Notes under the pieces: model-generated
Database searches by the model: none
What the model was told of the DNA's origin: nothing
The model's input: only the letters and a program-made list of their open reading frames with translations
Position numbers and translations under genes: made by a program
Shown: positions 35,471 through 44,036 of the stretch, one piece after another
Position numbering within the stretch: the first letter of the stretch is position 1
Layout of the letters: each line of letters opens with the position of its first letter
Assembly (NCBI RefSeq): GCF_024448955.1
Contig: NZ_JAMOIH010000009.1
Coordinates: forward strand, 124,001 to 188,000
Origin: Stutzerimonas stutzeri
GTDB taxonomy: Bacteria; Pseudomonadota; Gammaproteobacteria; Pseudomonadales; Pseudomonadaceae
DNA: 64,000 nt
Direction: 5' to 3'

Positions 35471-37948
35471 TTAGAAATCGTAAGTCAGGGTGGCCATGAC
35501 GTTGCGCTCTTCGCCGTAGTAACACTGGTTAAGGCTGTTGCAAGCCGCCACGTATTTTTCATCGGTCAGGTTGTTCAAGTTCAGACGTACACCCACGCCG
35601 TCCAGCCCGACGCGCGACATGTCATAGCCGAGCATGGCGTCATACAGAGAGTAGGACGGGATACGCAGGGTATTTTCCGCATCCGCCCAGCTCTTGCCGA
35701 AGTAACGCACCCCACCGCCGATTTGCAGGCCGGCGATCAAACCCTGATCGAAGGTGTAGTCCGTCCACAACGACGCCATGTTGCGTGCCACTGCGTTGGG
35801 CGTATTGCCACGGTTGTTGATGCCCGCCGTACCGATGTAGTCCTTGCTGTACTCGACATCCATGTAGGTGTAGCTGGCTAACACGTTGACGTTTGCCAGC
35901 GGGTTCAGACGCGCTTCCAGCTCCACACCACGTGAGGTGATTTCGCCAACGGAGCGGAAAAAGTTCTCGTTGGAATCCTTGCTCGACAGATTGGACTGCT
36001 TCAGGTCGAACAGCGAAATCGTATAAAGATCATCCGTACCAAGAGGCTGATACTTCAGCCCGAGCTCAACCTGCTCGCCTTCGGTGGGATCAAGCAAACT
36101 GATGTCGTAGGCGCTGCCATCGAAGTTATAGGCGCCGGTGGCGTTGGGATTGAACGACTCGGAATAACTGATGTAGGGAGACAAGCCGTTGTCGAAGGCA
36201 TAGAGCACCCCGATGCGTCCGGTGAATTGCTCGAGCTTCGACTGATCGGACTGATCACCGTAAATCGATTCGGTCTGATCGAACGAGACGTCGACCCAAT
36301 CCTGCCGTGCGCCCAGAGAGAATCGCCAGTTGCCCAAGCTGATCAGGTCCTGCACGTAAAGTCCGGTCTGCTCCAACTCACGCGATTCATCGTACTGGTG
36401 ATAGAAGGTCGGGCTAGCGGCACTCACGCTGCCGGTGTAGGGGTTGATATTGCTCAATCCGCTACCTGCGTCGTAGTCGACCTTGGCTTTTCGACGCTGA
36501 TAATCCAGGCCCGTTACCAGCGTATGGCTGAGCGCGCCGGTATCAAAAAGAAACTGCAACTGGTTATCGATGGTCCAGGCATGTAGCACTTCGTCGGCAC
36601 CGGTGTAGTAGCGCACCAGCTCATCCGCCGTGGCATAGCCATACTGGTAGACCTGCCCGGACTCCACCGTCGAATCGAGATATTGGAAATTCTGGCGGGC
36701 GGACACCACATCGTTGAAGCGATGCTCCAGCTGATAGCCGATCATCTGCTGGTCGCGCTCGAATTTCTCGTAGTCTTCGTCGCCTTCAAAGAAGCTGCGC
36801 GAAATGCGTTGCCCATTGTGCGAAGTGATGGTGCCATCTGCCGGCAGACCGCCATGGTAGCCGCTCTCGGGATCGTGCTGAAGCATGGCAAGCAGGGTCA
36901 GGCGGGTATCTTCGGTGAAGTCGATGCTCAGCGACGGCATCACCGCATAGCGCTTTTCCTCGACGCCATCGACCTGGTTATCCGCATCCTTGACGACTCC
37001 AACGAGCCGATAAGCGATCCGCTCATCATCCAGCGGACCGGTGAAGTCGAAAGCGGCCTGCTTGTTGTCTTCGCTGCCGTAGGACAGCTGGATCTGCCGG
37101 CTGGCTTCGTATTGCGGCTTCTTGCTGGTCATCGCCACCAGACCGCCGGGTAGGCTGCGACCATAAAGCACCGATGACGGCCCCTTGAGGATGTCGATGC
37201 GCTCGATGAAATAGGGGTCTACCTGCAGACTGCTGTAGGTACCGCTATCGCCCAGCAGCTTTTGACCGTCGAGGTAGAGGTTGTCCACCGAGCCATCGGT
37301 GATGCCGCGCATGGCGACATAATCGTAGCGAGTGGTGGCGCCGTAGGGCGTGCTCATCAATCCCGGCGTATAACGAACCGCCTGAGCGATGGAACGCGAA
37401 CCCTGATCCTCGATTTGCTGGCGGGTGACCACCGAGACCGTCTGCGAGGTTTCCACCAACGGCATGCTGGTCTTGGTCGCCACGCTGCTGTGGGTGGCGT
37501 TGTAGCCTTCCATCTCGCCCAGGGCGTTACCCAGCGCGAAACCTTCGACCACCATGGGCTTCAGCTCGACGGCCTCGGCCTGTTCACGAGGCGGCGATAA
37601 CGCCAGCGAGTAAGTGCCACGTTCATCGCGCACCGCCTGCAGACCACTGCCCTGCAACAATGCATCGAAGCCCTCCGCGACGTTGTACTGTCCCTGCAGG
37701 CCAGCCGATTCGCGGCCCTCGGTGAGACGACCATCGACCGACAGCATCACGCCAGCCTCGCCGGCAAAGCGGCTCAGCGTGCTGGACAGCGGACCGGCTG
37801 GGATATCGTAGCCGCGCATCTCCTGCTGACTGGCCGCCTGTGCCAGCACCGTCGGCGAGGCGACGAGCGTTGTCAGCGGCAAGCAAAACATGGCGGCGCG
37901 GATGGCGCGGGACAGACTGGAACGGCGAAGCGGAGCGATGGAGCGCAT
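35471..37948 (-). CDS. TonB-dependent siderophore receptor with N-terminal signalling domain
   Basis: 825 aa. After a signal peptide there is a secretin/TonB short N-terminal (STN) domain (MRGYDIPAGPLSSTLSRFAG, about 44-120), which transmits ligand occupancy to FecR. The plug follows (SVVTRQQIEDQGSRSIAQAVRYTPG and the RGITDGSVDNLYLDG segment), then a beta-barrel ending in aromatic YDF. The usual TonB box precedes the plug. The siderophore is not predictable. Its position after fecI and fecR indicates control by that cell-surface signalling pair. Confidence 0.93.
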   Translation of the reverse strand: MRSIAPLRRSSLSRAIRAAMFCLPLTTLVASPTVLAQAASQQEMRGYDIPAGPLSSTLSRFAGEAGVMLSVDGRLTEGRESAGLQGQYNVAEGFDALLQGSGLQAVRDERGTYSLALSPPREQAEAVELKPMVVEGFALGNALGEMEGYNATHSSVATKTSMPLVETSQTVSVVTRQQIEDQGSRSIAQAVRYTPGLMSTPYGATTRYDYVAMRGITDGSVDNLYLDGQKLLGDSGTYSSLQVDPYFIERIDILKGPSSVLYGRSLPGGLVAMTSKKPQYEASRQIQLSYGSEDNKQAAFDFTGPLDDERIAYRLVGVVKDADNQVDGVEEKRYAVMPSLSIDFTEDTRLTLLAMLQHDPESGYHGGLPADGTITSHNGQRISRSFFEGDEDYEKFERDQQMIGYQLEHRFNDVVSARQNFQYLDSTVESGQVYQYGYATADELVRYYTGADEVLHAWTIDNQLQFLFDTGALSHTLVTGLDYQRRKAKVDYDAGSGLSNINPYTGSVSAASPTFYHQYDESRELEQTGLYVQDLISLGNWRFSLGARQDWVDVSFDQTESIYGDQSDQSKLEQFTGRIGVLYAFDNGLSPYISYSESFNPNATGAYNFDGSAYDISLLDPTEGEQVELGLKYQPLGTDDLYTISLFDLKQSNLSSKDSNENFFRSVGEITSRGVELEARLNPLANVNVLASYTYMDVEYSKDYIGTAGINNRGNTPNAVARNMASLWTDYTFDQGLIAGLQIGGGVRYFGKSWADAENTLRIPSYSLYDAMLGYDMSRVGLDGVGVRLNLNNLTDEKYVAACNSLNQCYYGEERNVMATLTYDF

Positions 37949-38054
37949 GGGTCATCCTTTTGCGAGAGCAAAAAAATCGTGATCGATGCGGTTATGCCCA
38001 GCGACGCCAAGCAAAAGGGAACTGCAGATAAGAATTTTTTACATTCGCGTTTTG

Positions 38055-39002
38055 TCAGGCGGATGACGGCTCGAGGCTGACCCACCAGGGCAACCGCCGG
38101 TTGATGCGCAGCGGCAAGGTACTGGCCAGAGCCTCGAGAATCCGCTCCGTATCAGCCAGCGGATAGGCGCCGACCACCCGCAGGCCGGCGATGCGCGGAT
38201 CGCAACCGAGATAGCCCTGACGATAGCGCGCCAGCTCGGCGACGAACTCGTCCAGACGCAGATCATCGGCCAGTAGGACGCCGCTGCTCCATGCCTGACG
38301 ACCCGGCTGAACGGGCCGACCAGGCCTGATTTGCAGAGCATCGAACGCCACCTGCTGGCCTTGCAGGACGGTATGAACACCACTGCGCCCGGCGGGCCTG
38401 ATATCGATGGCGCCCTCGAACACGCTGAGCTGAGTGCTGCCGTCGCGCTGCAGCACCGAAAACCTCGCAGCGCTGCGTGCCTGAAGTTCGCCTTCGGATG
38501 TGCGTAACAGCAGCGGGCGCCGTTCGGCAGAGGCCTGCAGCAACGCTTCGCCACGATACAGCGACAGCTGCCGAGCCTGATCGTTGAACGCGACAGCCAA
38601 TGCGCTATCGGTGTTCAACCACAGCCGCGAGCCATCATCCAGGCGCCAGTCGCGCACCTCCCCCACCGCCGTACGGCGGTCCGCCGCCCAGCTACGCCAT
38701 GGCAGCGCACCGCCGGCGAACGCCAGCAAGGCGCCGCCGCATAGAATCGAAAGGGTCTTGAGTGCGTGCCGCCGAGTCGGCTCGCGACGTTGCAGCAGAA
38801 CCGTCGCTGCGGAGCCGAACGGGTCGCTCGTCAACGGCTGCAACCGTCCGCTGATCTGTTCCACCCGCTGCCAAGCCTTGGCGTGCTCGGGTATGGCGAC
38901 CCAAGCGCGCCAGGCCTGGCGATCAGACTCGCTGACCGCATCGGATTGCAGCACCGCGAACCACTGGGCTGCGGCTTGCAGTACCTGATAATCGAGGGTC
39001 AT
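38055..39002 (-). CDS. FecR-family anti-sigma/transducer protein
   Basis: 315 aa. The N-terminal cytoplasmic part (AAQWFAVLQSDAVSESDRQAWRAWVAIPEHAKAWQRVEQ) binds the sigma factor. A single membrane segment (LSILCGGALLAFAGGALPW, about 86-104) is followed by the FecR periplasmic domain (VGEVRDWRLDDGSRLWLNTDSALAV). It overlaps the fecI stop by four bases, so the pair is cotranslated. Signal from the receptor STN domain is passed through it to FecI. Confidence 0.92.
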   Translation of the reverse strand: MTLDYQVLQAAAQWFAVLQSDAVSESDRQAWRAWVAIPEHAKAWQRVEQISGRLQPLTSDPFGSAATVLLQRREPTRRHALKTLSILCGGALLAFAGGALPWRSWAADRRTAVGEVRDWRLDDGSRLWLNTDSALAVAFNDQARQLSLYRGEALLQASAERRPLLLRTSEGELQARSAARFSVLQRDGSTQLSVFEGAIDIRPAGRSGVHTVLQGQQVAFDALQIRPGRPVQPGRQAWSSGVLLADDLRLDEFVAELARYRQGYLGCDPRIAGLRVVGAYPLADTERILEALASTLPLRINRRLPWWVSLEPSSA

Positions 39003-39517
39003 GGCGCGTCGTCGAGCAGAGTCAGGCAGTGCAGCATGGCCTGCGCCATGTATTTCTTGACCATGCGTTCGGAGACGCCAAGCTCGGCGGCGATCGCCGC
39101 GTAGGTCATCCCCTGCAACTGGGAAAACAGGAACGCACGGCGAGCCTTATCCGGCAGCCGCGCCAGCATCGCGTCGACTTGCAGCAAGGTTTCGATGACC
39201 AGCGCGTGGGATTCGGGTGACGGCGCGTATGACTCCGGCTGCGAGGCGAGCGCGTCCAGATAGGCCTGCTCGATTTGCCTGCGGCGCCAGTGATTGATCA
39301 ACAGGCCTCTGGCGACGGTATGCAGGAAGGCTCGCGGTTCACGAATCGCTTCGAGGCTGTGATCTTTGGTCAGGACACGTACGAAGGTGTCTTGCGCCAG
39401 GTCCGCTGCCTTCTGGCTGCAGCCGAGCTGACGGCGTAGCCAGCCGTTCAGCCAGCCCTGATGATCGACATAGAGTCGATGTACCAACTGTTGCCGGACC
39501 ATCCCCTGGGTTGCCAT
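38999..39517 (-). CDS. FecI-type ECF sigma factor
   Basis: 172 aa, with sigma region 2 (LVHRLYVDHQGWLNGWLRRQL, DLAQDTFVRVL) and region 4 with a helix-turn-helix (YAAIAAELGVSERMVKKYMAQAM). It directs RNA polymerase to the receptor promoter when the siderophore is present. A Fur-box-like sequence lies just upstream (39543-39561), consistent with iron-limited expression. A second in-frame ATG five codons in is also possible. Confidence 0.93.
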   Translation of the reverse strand: MATQGMVRQQLVHRLYVDHQGWLNGWLRRQLGCSQKAADLAQDTFVRVLTKDHSLEAIREPRAFLHTVARGLLINHWRRRQIEQAYLDALASQPESYAPSPESHALVIETLLQVDAMLARLPDKARRAFLFSQLQGMTYAAIAAELGVSERMVKKYMAQAMLHCLTLLDDAP

Positions 39518-39542
39518 GGCTGCTGCCCTTTGCCGTCGAGAT

Positions 39543-39561
39543 CGTAATGCTAACGCTTCTC
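39543..39561 (-). promoter_or_regulatory. Possible Fur box upstream of fecI
   Basis: Read on the minus strand, GAGAAGCGTTAGCATTACG matches the 19-bp Fur consensus at 11 of 19 positions by my count and lies 26-44 bases before the sigma-factor start, the right place for iron repression. The match is modest. Confidence 0.4.
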
Positions 39562-39667
39562 AACTTCACAAGCTACGGCAGTATATGTACTGCCGACGTG
39601 GGCACGTTCGAGACGAACCCTGCCACAGGAGGAAAGCAAGTGTTTCACGTGGAACGCCCATGAATCC

Positions 39668-40024
39668 TCAGGGAGCAACCCACTCGCCATCACTGGCCTG
39701 CTCGCAGGCCGGCTGAAGGAAGCGCGCATCGCTGGCGATGCCGTAATAGTGAATGTCCTGTCGATAGGGCATGTTGGACACCTGGGCGTTGCGACAGACG
39801 CCAAAGGCGCCGCCGGGACACTGCTCAACGAAGCTGACCTCGACCTGCTGCCCTTTGAGTTCAGGCTGACAAAATCCGGAGCGGAACAACTCGGCCGGAA
39901 TATTACGGTTCTGCTGACAGACCTTCACCTCGATGCGCTCGTCCTGGCTGTGGATGACGCAGCCCTGGGCCGACGCCTGGCCAGCGACACCTAGCGATAG
40001 CAGCAGACAACACAATAAACGCAT
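39668..40024 (-). CDS. Small secreted cysteine-rich protein
   Basis: 118 aa. The signal peptide MRLLCCLLLSLGVAGQASAQ is cleaved at ASA-Q. The mature part has six cysteines (GCVIH, KVCQQN, GFCQPE, EQCPGG, GVCRNA, PACEQA), so a disulphide-bonded periplasmic protein is likely. No family is recognised. It is divergent from the G3E GTPase gene. Confidence 0.75.
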   Translation of the reverse strand: MRLLCCLLLSLGVAGQASAQGCVIHSQDERIEVKVCQQNRNIPAELFRSGFCQPELKGQQVEVSFVEQCPGGAFGVCRNAQVSNMPYRQDIHYYGIASDARFLQPACEQASDGEWVAP

Positions 40025-40096
40025 CGATTATCCCTTCATCTGACTGCGGCGACTCTAGCACGCAGGCCCCATGGCCGCTTCCAATCCATCCGCCGA

Positions 40097-41080
40097 ATGA
40101 GCACCATGGCGCCCATGCTGACTCAAATACCTACTCACGTAATCTGCGGCCCCCTCGGCGCCGGCAAGACCAGCTTGATCCGATCGCTGCTGGCGCAGAA
40201 ACCCGCGTCCGAGCGCTGGGCAGTGTTGATCAACGAGTTCGGTCAGATCGGCCTCGACGCAGCACTGCTGAGCACCGATGAAGCGGGCATCAGTCTCGCG
40301 GAAGTCTCCGGCGGCTGCCTGTGCTGCGTCAACGGCGTGCCCTTTCAGGTCGGCCTGAGCCGATTGCTACGCAAAGCCAAACCGGATCGGCTGCTTATCG
40401 AACCTTCCGGGCTGGGCCACCCGACTGAGCTGCTCACTCAACTCGGCGCGCCGCCATGGCAGGATGCTCTGGCGCTGCAGCCCTGCCTGGCGGTGCTCGA
40501 CGCCGCCGCCCTTGCGCGTGACGAGCCCTTGCCACGCAGCGTGCAACAAGCGATTCAGCGCAGTGGCCTATTGCTGCTGAATAAAAGCGAGGCGCTGGAT
40601 CAGGCAGATCGCCAGCGCATCATGGCGGGGCTGCCCTCATTGCCATTGCTCTGGACGACCCAGGGCGAATTTCCGATTACAGCGCTACCGGGTATCGACC
40701 AGCGAGCCGGCCCCCGAGCCGACAGCCCGCTTCCTCTATCCGCCTCTGCGGCACCCGTCGGCGATGTCTGGCTGTATCCGCAACAGCCGGTCTGCCAAAG
40801 CCAGGCAAGCGCAGACGGCTGGAGCATCGGTTGGCGTTGGCATTCAAGTCAGCGTTTCGATCTGCAGCGTATCGAGCGGTGGCTCGGTAGCCTGGATTGG
40901 CGCCGGGCGAAAATGGTGCTCCATAGCCCCGATGGCTGGCGCTCGGCCAATGCCTTGGCCGGCGAGCGGCTGCTATTCAAGCCCAGCGAATGGCGAAAGG
41001 ATTCACGCCTCGAATTGATTTTCAACGGACCCGCAGACGAAGCGCTTCTGAAAGCAGCAATGGCCGCCTGCCGCCTTTGA
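40097..41080 (+). CDS. G3E-family GTPase (CobW/ZNG1-like)
   Basis: 327 aa. The GTPase core has Walker A GPLGAGKTS, the metal-binding GGCLCC (CxCC) motif, the switch/Walker B segment RLLIEPSGLGHP and an NKSE guanine-specificity variant. A CobW C-terminal domain ends the protein (EWRKDSRLELIFNG). The family inserts or chaperones metals such as zinc or cobalt. Three possible ATG starts lie within the first 18 bases of the frame. No zinc-uptake regulator site was recognised upstream. Confidence 0.87.
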   Translation: MSTMAPMLTQIPTHVICGPLGAGKTSLIRSLLAQKPASERWAVLINEFGQIGLDAALLSTDEAGISLAEVSGGCLCCVNGVPFQVGLSRLLRKAKPDRLLIEPSGLGHPTELLTQLGAPPWQDALALQPCLAVLDAAALARDEPLPRSVQQAIQRSGLLLLNKSEALDQADRQRIMAGLPSLPLLWTTQGEFPITALPGIDQRAGPRADSPLPLSASAAPVGDVWLYPQQPVCQSQASADGWSIGWRWHSSQRFDLQRIERWLGSLDWRRAKMVLHSPDGWRSANALAGERLLFKPSEWRKDSRLELIFNGPADEALLKAAMAACRL

Positions 41081-41088
41081 TCGAGAGA

Positions 41089-41460
41089 TCAGTCATCGCG
41101 ACGCCAATCGTCCATTTGAATCACCCGCCCCGAATCCGGCGGGGCCTTGAAGGGATGCGCTTGCATCTCGATCGGACCCGGTCGCGGACCGAACATGATG
41201 ATACTGCCTTGATGCCGCTGCTCGCCCGTCACGGTGAATTCGAAGCCGTAGACGCGCGCAAAGCGGCGTTGTCCGCGCGCGTCGCGCACAAAACCAAGGC
41301 GGCGAAACGCGACGTTGCCATCGAGCAGATCGACATCCATCTTTTCGCAATGGCGGCGCACCGCTGCCAGCGCACGCTCGCGTATGCCATGGGAATGCCA
41401 GAGCCAGGCGGCCGCTGTCATCAACAGGAGGAAAACGCACAGATTGCCAAGCGTCACCAT
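41089..41460 (-). CDS. DUF3301 membrane-anchored protein
   Basis: 123 aa with one N-terminal membrane helix (LGNLCVFLLLMTAAAWLWH) and a cytoplasmic or periplasmic domain (GFVRDARGQRRFARVYGFEFTVTGEQRHQGSIIMFG). This matches the DUF3301 proteins of pseudomonads; function unknown. The chosen start at 41460 puts the helix first. The frame continues upstream to 41574 inside the next gene. Confidence 0.82.
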   Translation of the reverse strand: MVTLGNLCVFLLLMTAAAWLWHSHGIRERALAAVRRHCEKMDVDLLDGNVAFRRLGFVRDARGQRRFARVYGFEFTVTGEQRHQGSIIMFGPRPGPIEMQAHPFKAPPDSGRVIQMDDWRRDD

Positions 41461-41494
41461 GACCTTGGCGTCTCCTTGCGCCTGAACACGCGAC

Positions 41495-41902
41495 TCAACT
41501 CTCCAGCCAAACGTCGCGCACCCAGTGCCACACGGTTTCCCAGCTTTCATCGGTGAGTTCATGCGCGTCACCATCGAACAGCATGACTTCGCCTTCCAGA
41601 TCGATCACGTAGTAGTCGGGGCCGTCCTGACAGATCGGCAACAAGTCCCGAGCCACGCCGGCATCCCATGCGTTCGCGGCCACTTCCGGTAGGTAGGTAT
41701 GCGATTGCGGATCGACGGCGGTCACCGGCTCGAGCCGGCCATAGACGACGTCGCTGACCGTTAGCAGAAATTCGCGCAGGCCGAACGGCAAATTGATCAG
41801 CAGCTCTTCTTCGATTTCAACTAAGCGGTCGTCGTCTGGCAGTTCCAACGGAACCGGTACCGGCTCGTTAAGTTCACGCAGCTGTTCAATTACCTCTTCC
41901 AT
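41495..41902 (-). CDS. SMI1/KNR4-family protein
   Basis: 135 aa with the SMI1/KNR4 (SUKH-like) fold pattern: RLVEIEEELLINLPFGLREFLLTVSDVVYG, then AWDAGVARDLLPICQDGPDYYVIDLEGEVMLFDGD. These proteins serve as immunity factors in toxin systems, but the neighbouring DUF3301 gene suggests a housekeeping copy here. GGGGA before 41902 supports that start; the longer frame from 41998 is less likely. Confidence 0.82.
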   Translation of the reverse strand: MEEVIEQLRELNEPVPVPLELPDDDRLVEIEEELLINLPFGLREFLLTVSDVVYGRLEPVTAVDPQSHTYLPEVAANAWDAGVARDLLPICQDGPDYYVIDLEGEVMLFDGDAHELTDESWETVWHWVRDVWLES

Positions 41903-42215
41903 GCCGTCCCCGTTCGTGAAGTTCGCGTTCAAAGACGAGTTATACAAGCCCGAACGCACACGAGCCAGCCCCGCGCCAACAACAATCGTCGCCATCATCT
42001 GAGCGCTGAGCAGCAGCGCGCGCTCGCCTACGAAGAACCGCGGTTATGGTTGGATACGGAGGCGGCCGGATCATGGCCATCGGTGCGCGCCGATGCGTCC
42101 TTCTCGCCCGAATCGGTCGCGATCTGAAAGGGCCAGCCGGCGTTTGCCTGAAGCCCCACCACTCCAGTAGATTGGCCGGCTTTTCGGCCCGACCCTGGTG
42201 CCCCGGATATTTGCC
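41903..42215. other. Intergenic stretch between the SMI1-like gene and the MFS gene
   Basis: 313 bases of divergent promoter space. Short palindromes are present (for example CATCGG/CCGATG near 42080) but no clear gene, repeat family or terminator. Confidence 0.5.
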
Positions 42216-43490
42216 ATGTCCCGTTCCGACGCTTCCGCTCTACCCGCTTCCGTCTACCGTCAGCCCGGTTTTCTGCCGTTTCTGATCAGTCGAGTGCTGG
42301 CCATGTTCGCCGTGCAGATTCTGGCCGTGGTGGTGGCTTGGCAGGTGTACGAAATGACTCGCGATCCGCTGTCGCTGGCCTATGTCGGCCTGGCTCAGTT
42401 CGTGCCCATGCTGTTGCTGCTGATGCCTGCGGGAGATCTGATCGACCGTTACGACCGCAAGCGCATCCTGATGCTCAGCTGGGGGCTGGAGGCGCTGTGT
42501 GCGGCGGCCTTGCTGTGGTTGTCGCTCAGTGGCGGGGCAATCATCGGCTTCTACATTGTGCTGGTGTTCTACGGCTGCGCCCGGGCGTTCACCGGGCCGG
42601 CGCTGTCCAGCCTGCTACCGCAAATCGTGCCGCGTGAAAAACTGGCTGCGGCAATTGCCGCCAACAGCATGATCGTGCGCGGGTCGACCATTGCCGGGCC
42701 GGTGTTCGGTGGTGGCCTTTATGCGCTGGGCGGTGGCGGGCTTACTTATGCGGCGTGTCTACTGTTCTTCCTGGCCGGGATCCTGCTGCTGCGCTGGGTG
42801 CCGGTTCGCTATGCCGAAGCGATGCAGGCGCTTGAAACCACGGCCTGGGCGCGCTTCACCGCCGGCATCGGTTTCATCCGCTCGCGGCCAATCATCCTCG
42901 GCACCATTTCTCTCGACCTGTTTGCCGTGCTGCTAGGCGGCGTGGTGGCGCTGCTACCGATCTATGCCCAGGAGGTGCTGGAAGTCGGCCCCACCGGCCT
43001 CGGTCTGCTACGCAGCGCCATGGCCCTCGGTGAGGTGGCGGTGGGACTGTATATCAGCGTACGGCCGTTCAATCGTCACGTAGGGCTGGTCATGTTCGCG
43101 GCGGTCGCGCTATTCGGCCTGGCCAATCTGGTATTCGCGCTGTCGAGCCTGTTCTGGCTGTCCTTCGCCGCGCTGATGGTGGCCGGCGGTGCGGACATGG
43201 TGAGCATGTATATCCGCTCCTCGCTGATCCAGTTCTCCACACCGGATGCCATGCGCGGTCGGGTCAACGCGGTGAACATGCTGTTCATCGGCTCATCCAA
43301 CGAGCTCGGCGAATTCCGCGCCGGCACCAGCGCCGCCTGGTTTGGCGCGGTGCCGGCGGCGCTGCTGGGCTGTGCCTGCACCCTGACGGTTACGGGCGGT
43401 TGGCTACTGGGCTTCCGGAGTCTGCGCCAGGTCGATCGCTTCGAGGACGCCGCGCCGCAAGCACCGTCGCGCACGGCCTCAGCGAAATAG
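42216..43490 (+). CDS. Major facilitator superfamily transporter
   Basis: 424 aa with about twelve membrane helices. It shows the MFS motif between helices 2 and 3 (GDLIDRYDRKRILML) and the helix 4-5 region (RAFTGPALSSLLPQIVPREKLAAAIAANSM), which resemble the EntS/DHA3 exporter branch. A central loop (VPVRYAEAMQAL) separates the two halves. The substrate is unknown; siderophore or drug export is possible given the branch. The start at 42216 (MSRSDAS) is used in preference to 42198. Confidence 0.9.
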   Translation: MSRSDASALPASVYRQPGFLPFLISRVLAMFAVQILAVVVAWQVYEMTRDPLSLAYVGLAQFVPMLLLLMPAGDLIDRYDRKRILMLSWGLEALCAAALLWLSLSGGAIIGFYIVLVFYGCARAFTGPALSSLLPQIVPREKLAAAIAANSMIVRGSTIAGPVFGGGLYALGGGGLTYAACLLFFLAGILLLRWVPVRYAEAMQALETTAWARFTAGIGFIRSRPIILGTISLDLFAVLLGGVVALLPIYAQEVLEVGPTGLGLLRSAMALGEVAVGLYISVRPFNRHVGLVMFAAVALFGLANLVFALSSLFWLSFAALMVAGGADMVSMYIRSSLIQFSTPDAMRGRVNAVNMLFIGSSNELGEFRAGTSAAWFGAVPAALLGCACTLTVTGGWLLGFRSLRQVDRFEDAAPQAPSRTASAK

Positions 43491-43493
43491 ACG

Positions 43494-43898
43494 TCAGCTT
43501 TCCGCAGCTTCCGGCAGTCTGGCGATGACCTTAATTTCGAACTGAAAGCCGTAGAGCCAGGTCACGCCGACGGCTGTCAGGGTCGGGTGGGGCGCGCTGC
43601 CCCAATAGTCCGGCACGACTTTCCAGATCGTGTCGAATTGCGCTTCGGGATCGACGATGAACAGGGTCACATCGATCACGTCATCGAAGGTGCAGTCCGC
43701 CGCCTTGAGGATGGCATTCAAATTCTCGAACGCGAGCCTGACCTGAGTTTCCAGCTCAGGCTCGGGCGAACCGTCCTCGCGGCTGCCAACCTGCCCGGAA
43801 ACGAACAGCAGTCCATTGGATCGGATTGCCGGCGAATAGCGGTTTCGCTCGTAGAGCGCCTGGCGTGCGGGTGGGAAAACTACGTCGCGCTGTGTCAT
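43494..43898 (-). CDS. RidA-family protein (YjgF/UK114)
   Basis: 134 aa with the RidA signatures SPAIRSNGLLFVSGQVGSR and HPTLTAVGVTWL. RidA proteins deaminate or scavenge reactive enamines and imines. It is divergent from a LysR-type gene, with a perfect palindrome between them, so the regulator probably controls it. The substrate is not predictable, and some members lack the canonical arginine. Confidence 0.88.
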   Translation of the reverse strand: MTQRDVVFPPARQALYERNRYSPAIRSNGLLFVSGQVGSREDGSPEPELETQVRLAFENLNAILKAADCTFDDVIDVTLFIVDPEAQFDTIWKVVPDYWGSAPHPTLTAVGVTWLYGFQFEIKVIARLPEAAES

Positions 43899-43992
43899 GG
43901 AATCTCCTATTGGGGTCGAACCGCCCCGTCATTCAGGGAGACCTGAATCTAGGCGCGCCGTCGCGCGGGATAAACAGGCAAGTCCGGTCATC

Positions 43993-44015
43993 ATTGTTTG
44001 TAGAATCCAAACAAT
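43993..44015. promoter_or_regulatory. Perfect 8-bp-arm palindrome between ridA-like and lysR-type genes
   Basis: ATTGTTTG-N7-CAAACAAT lies 95 bases from the RidA start and 21 bases from the LysR-type start. It has the size and interrupted symmetry of a LysR-type operator and is a strong candidate for divergent control. Confidence 0.6.
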
Positions 44016-44036
44016 TCCTGGAACGGTGGAGCCAAG

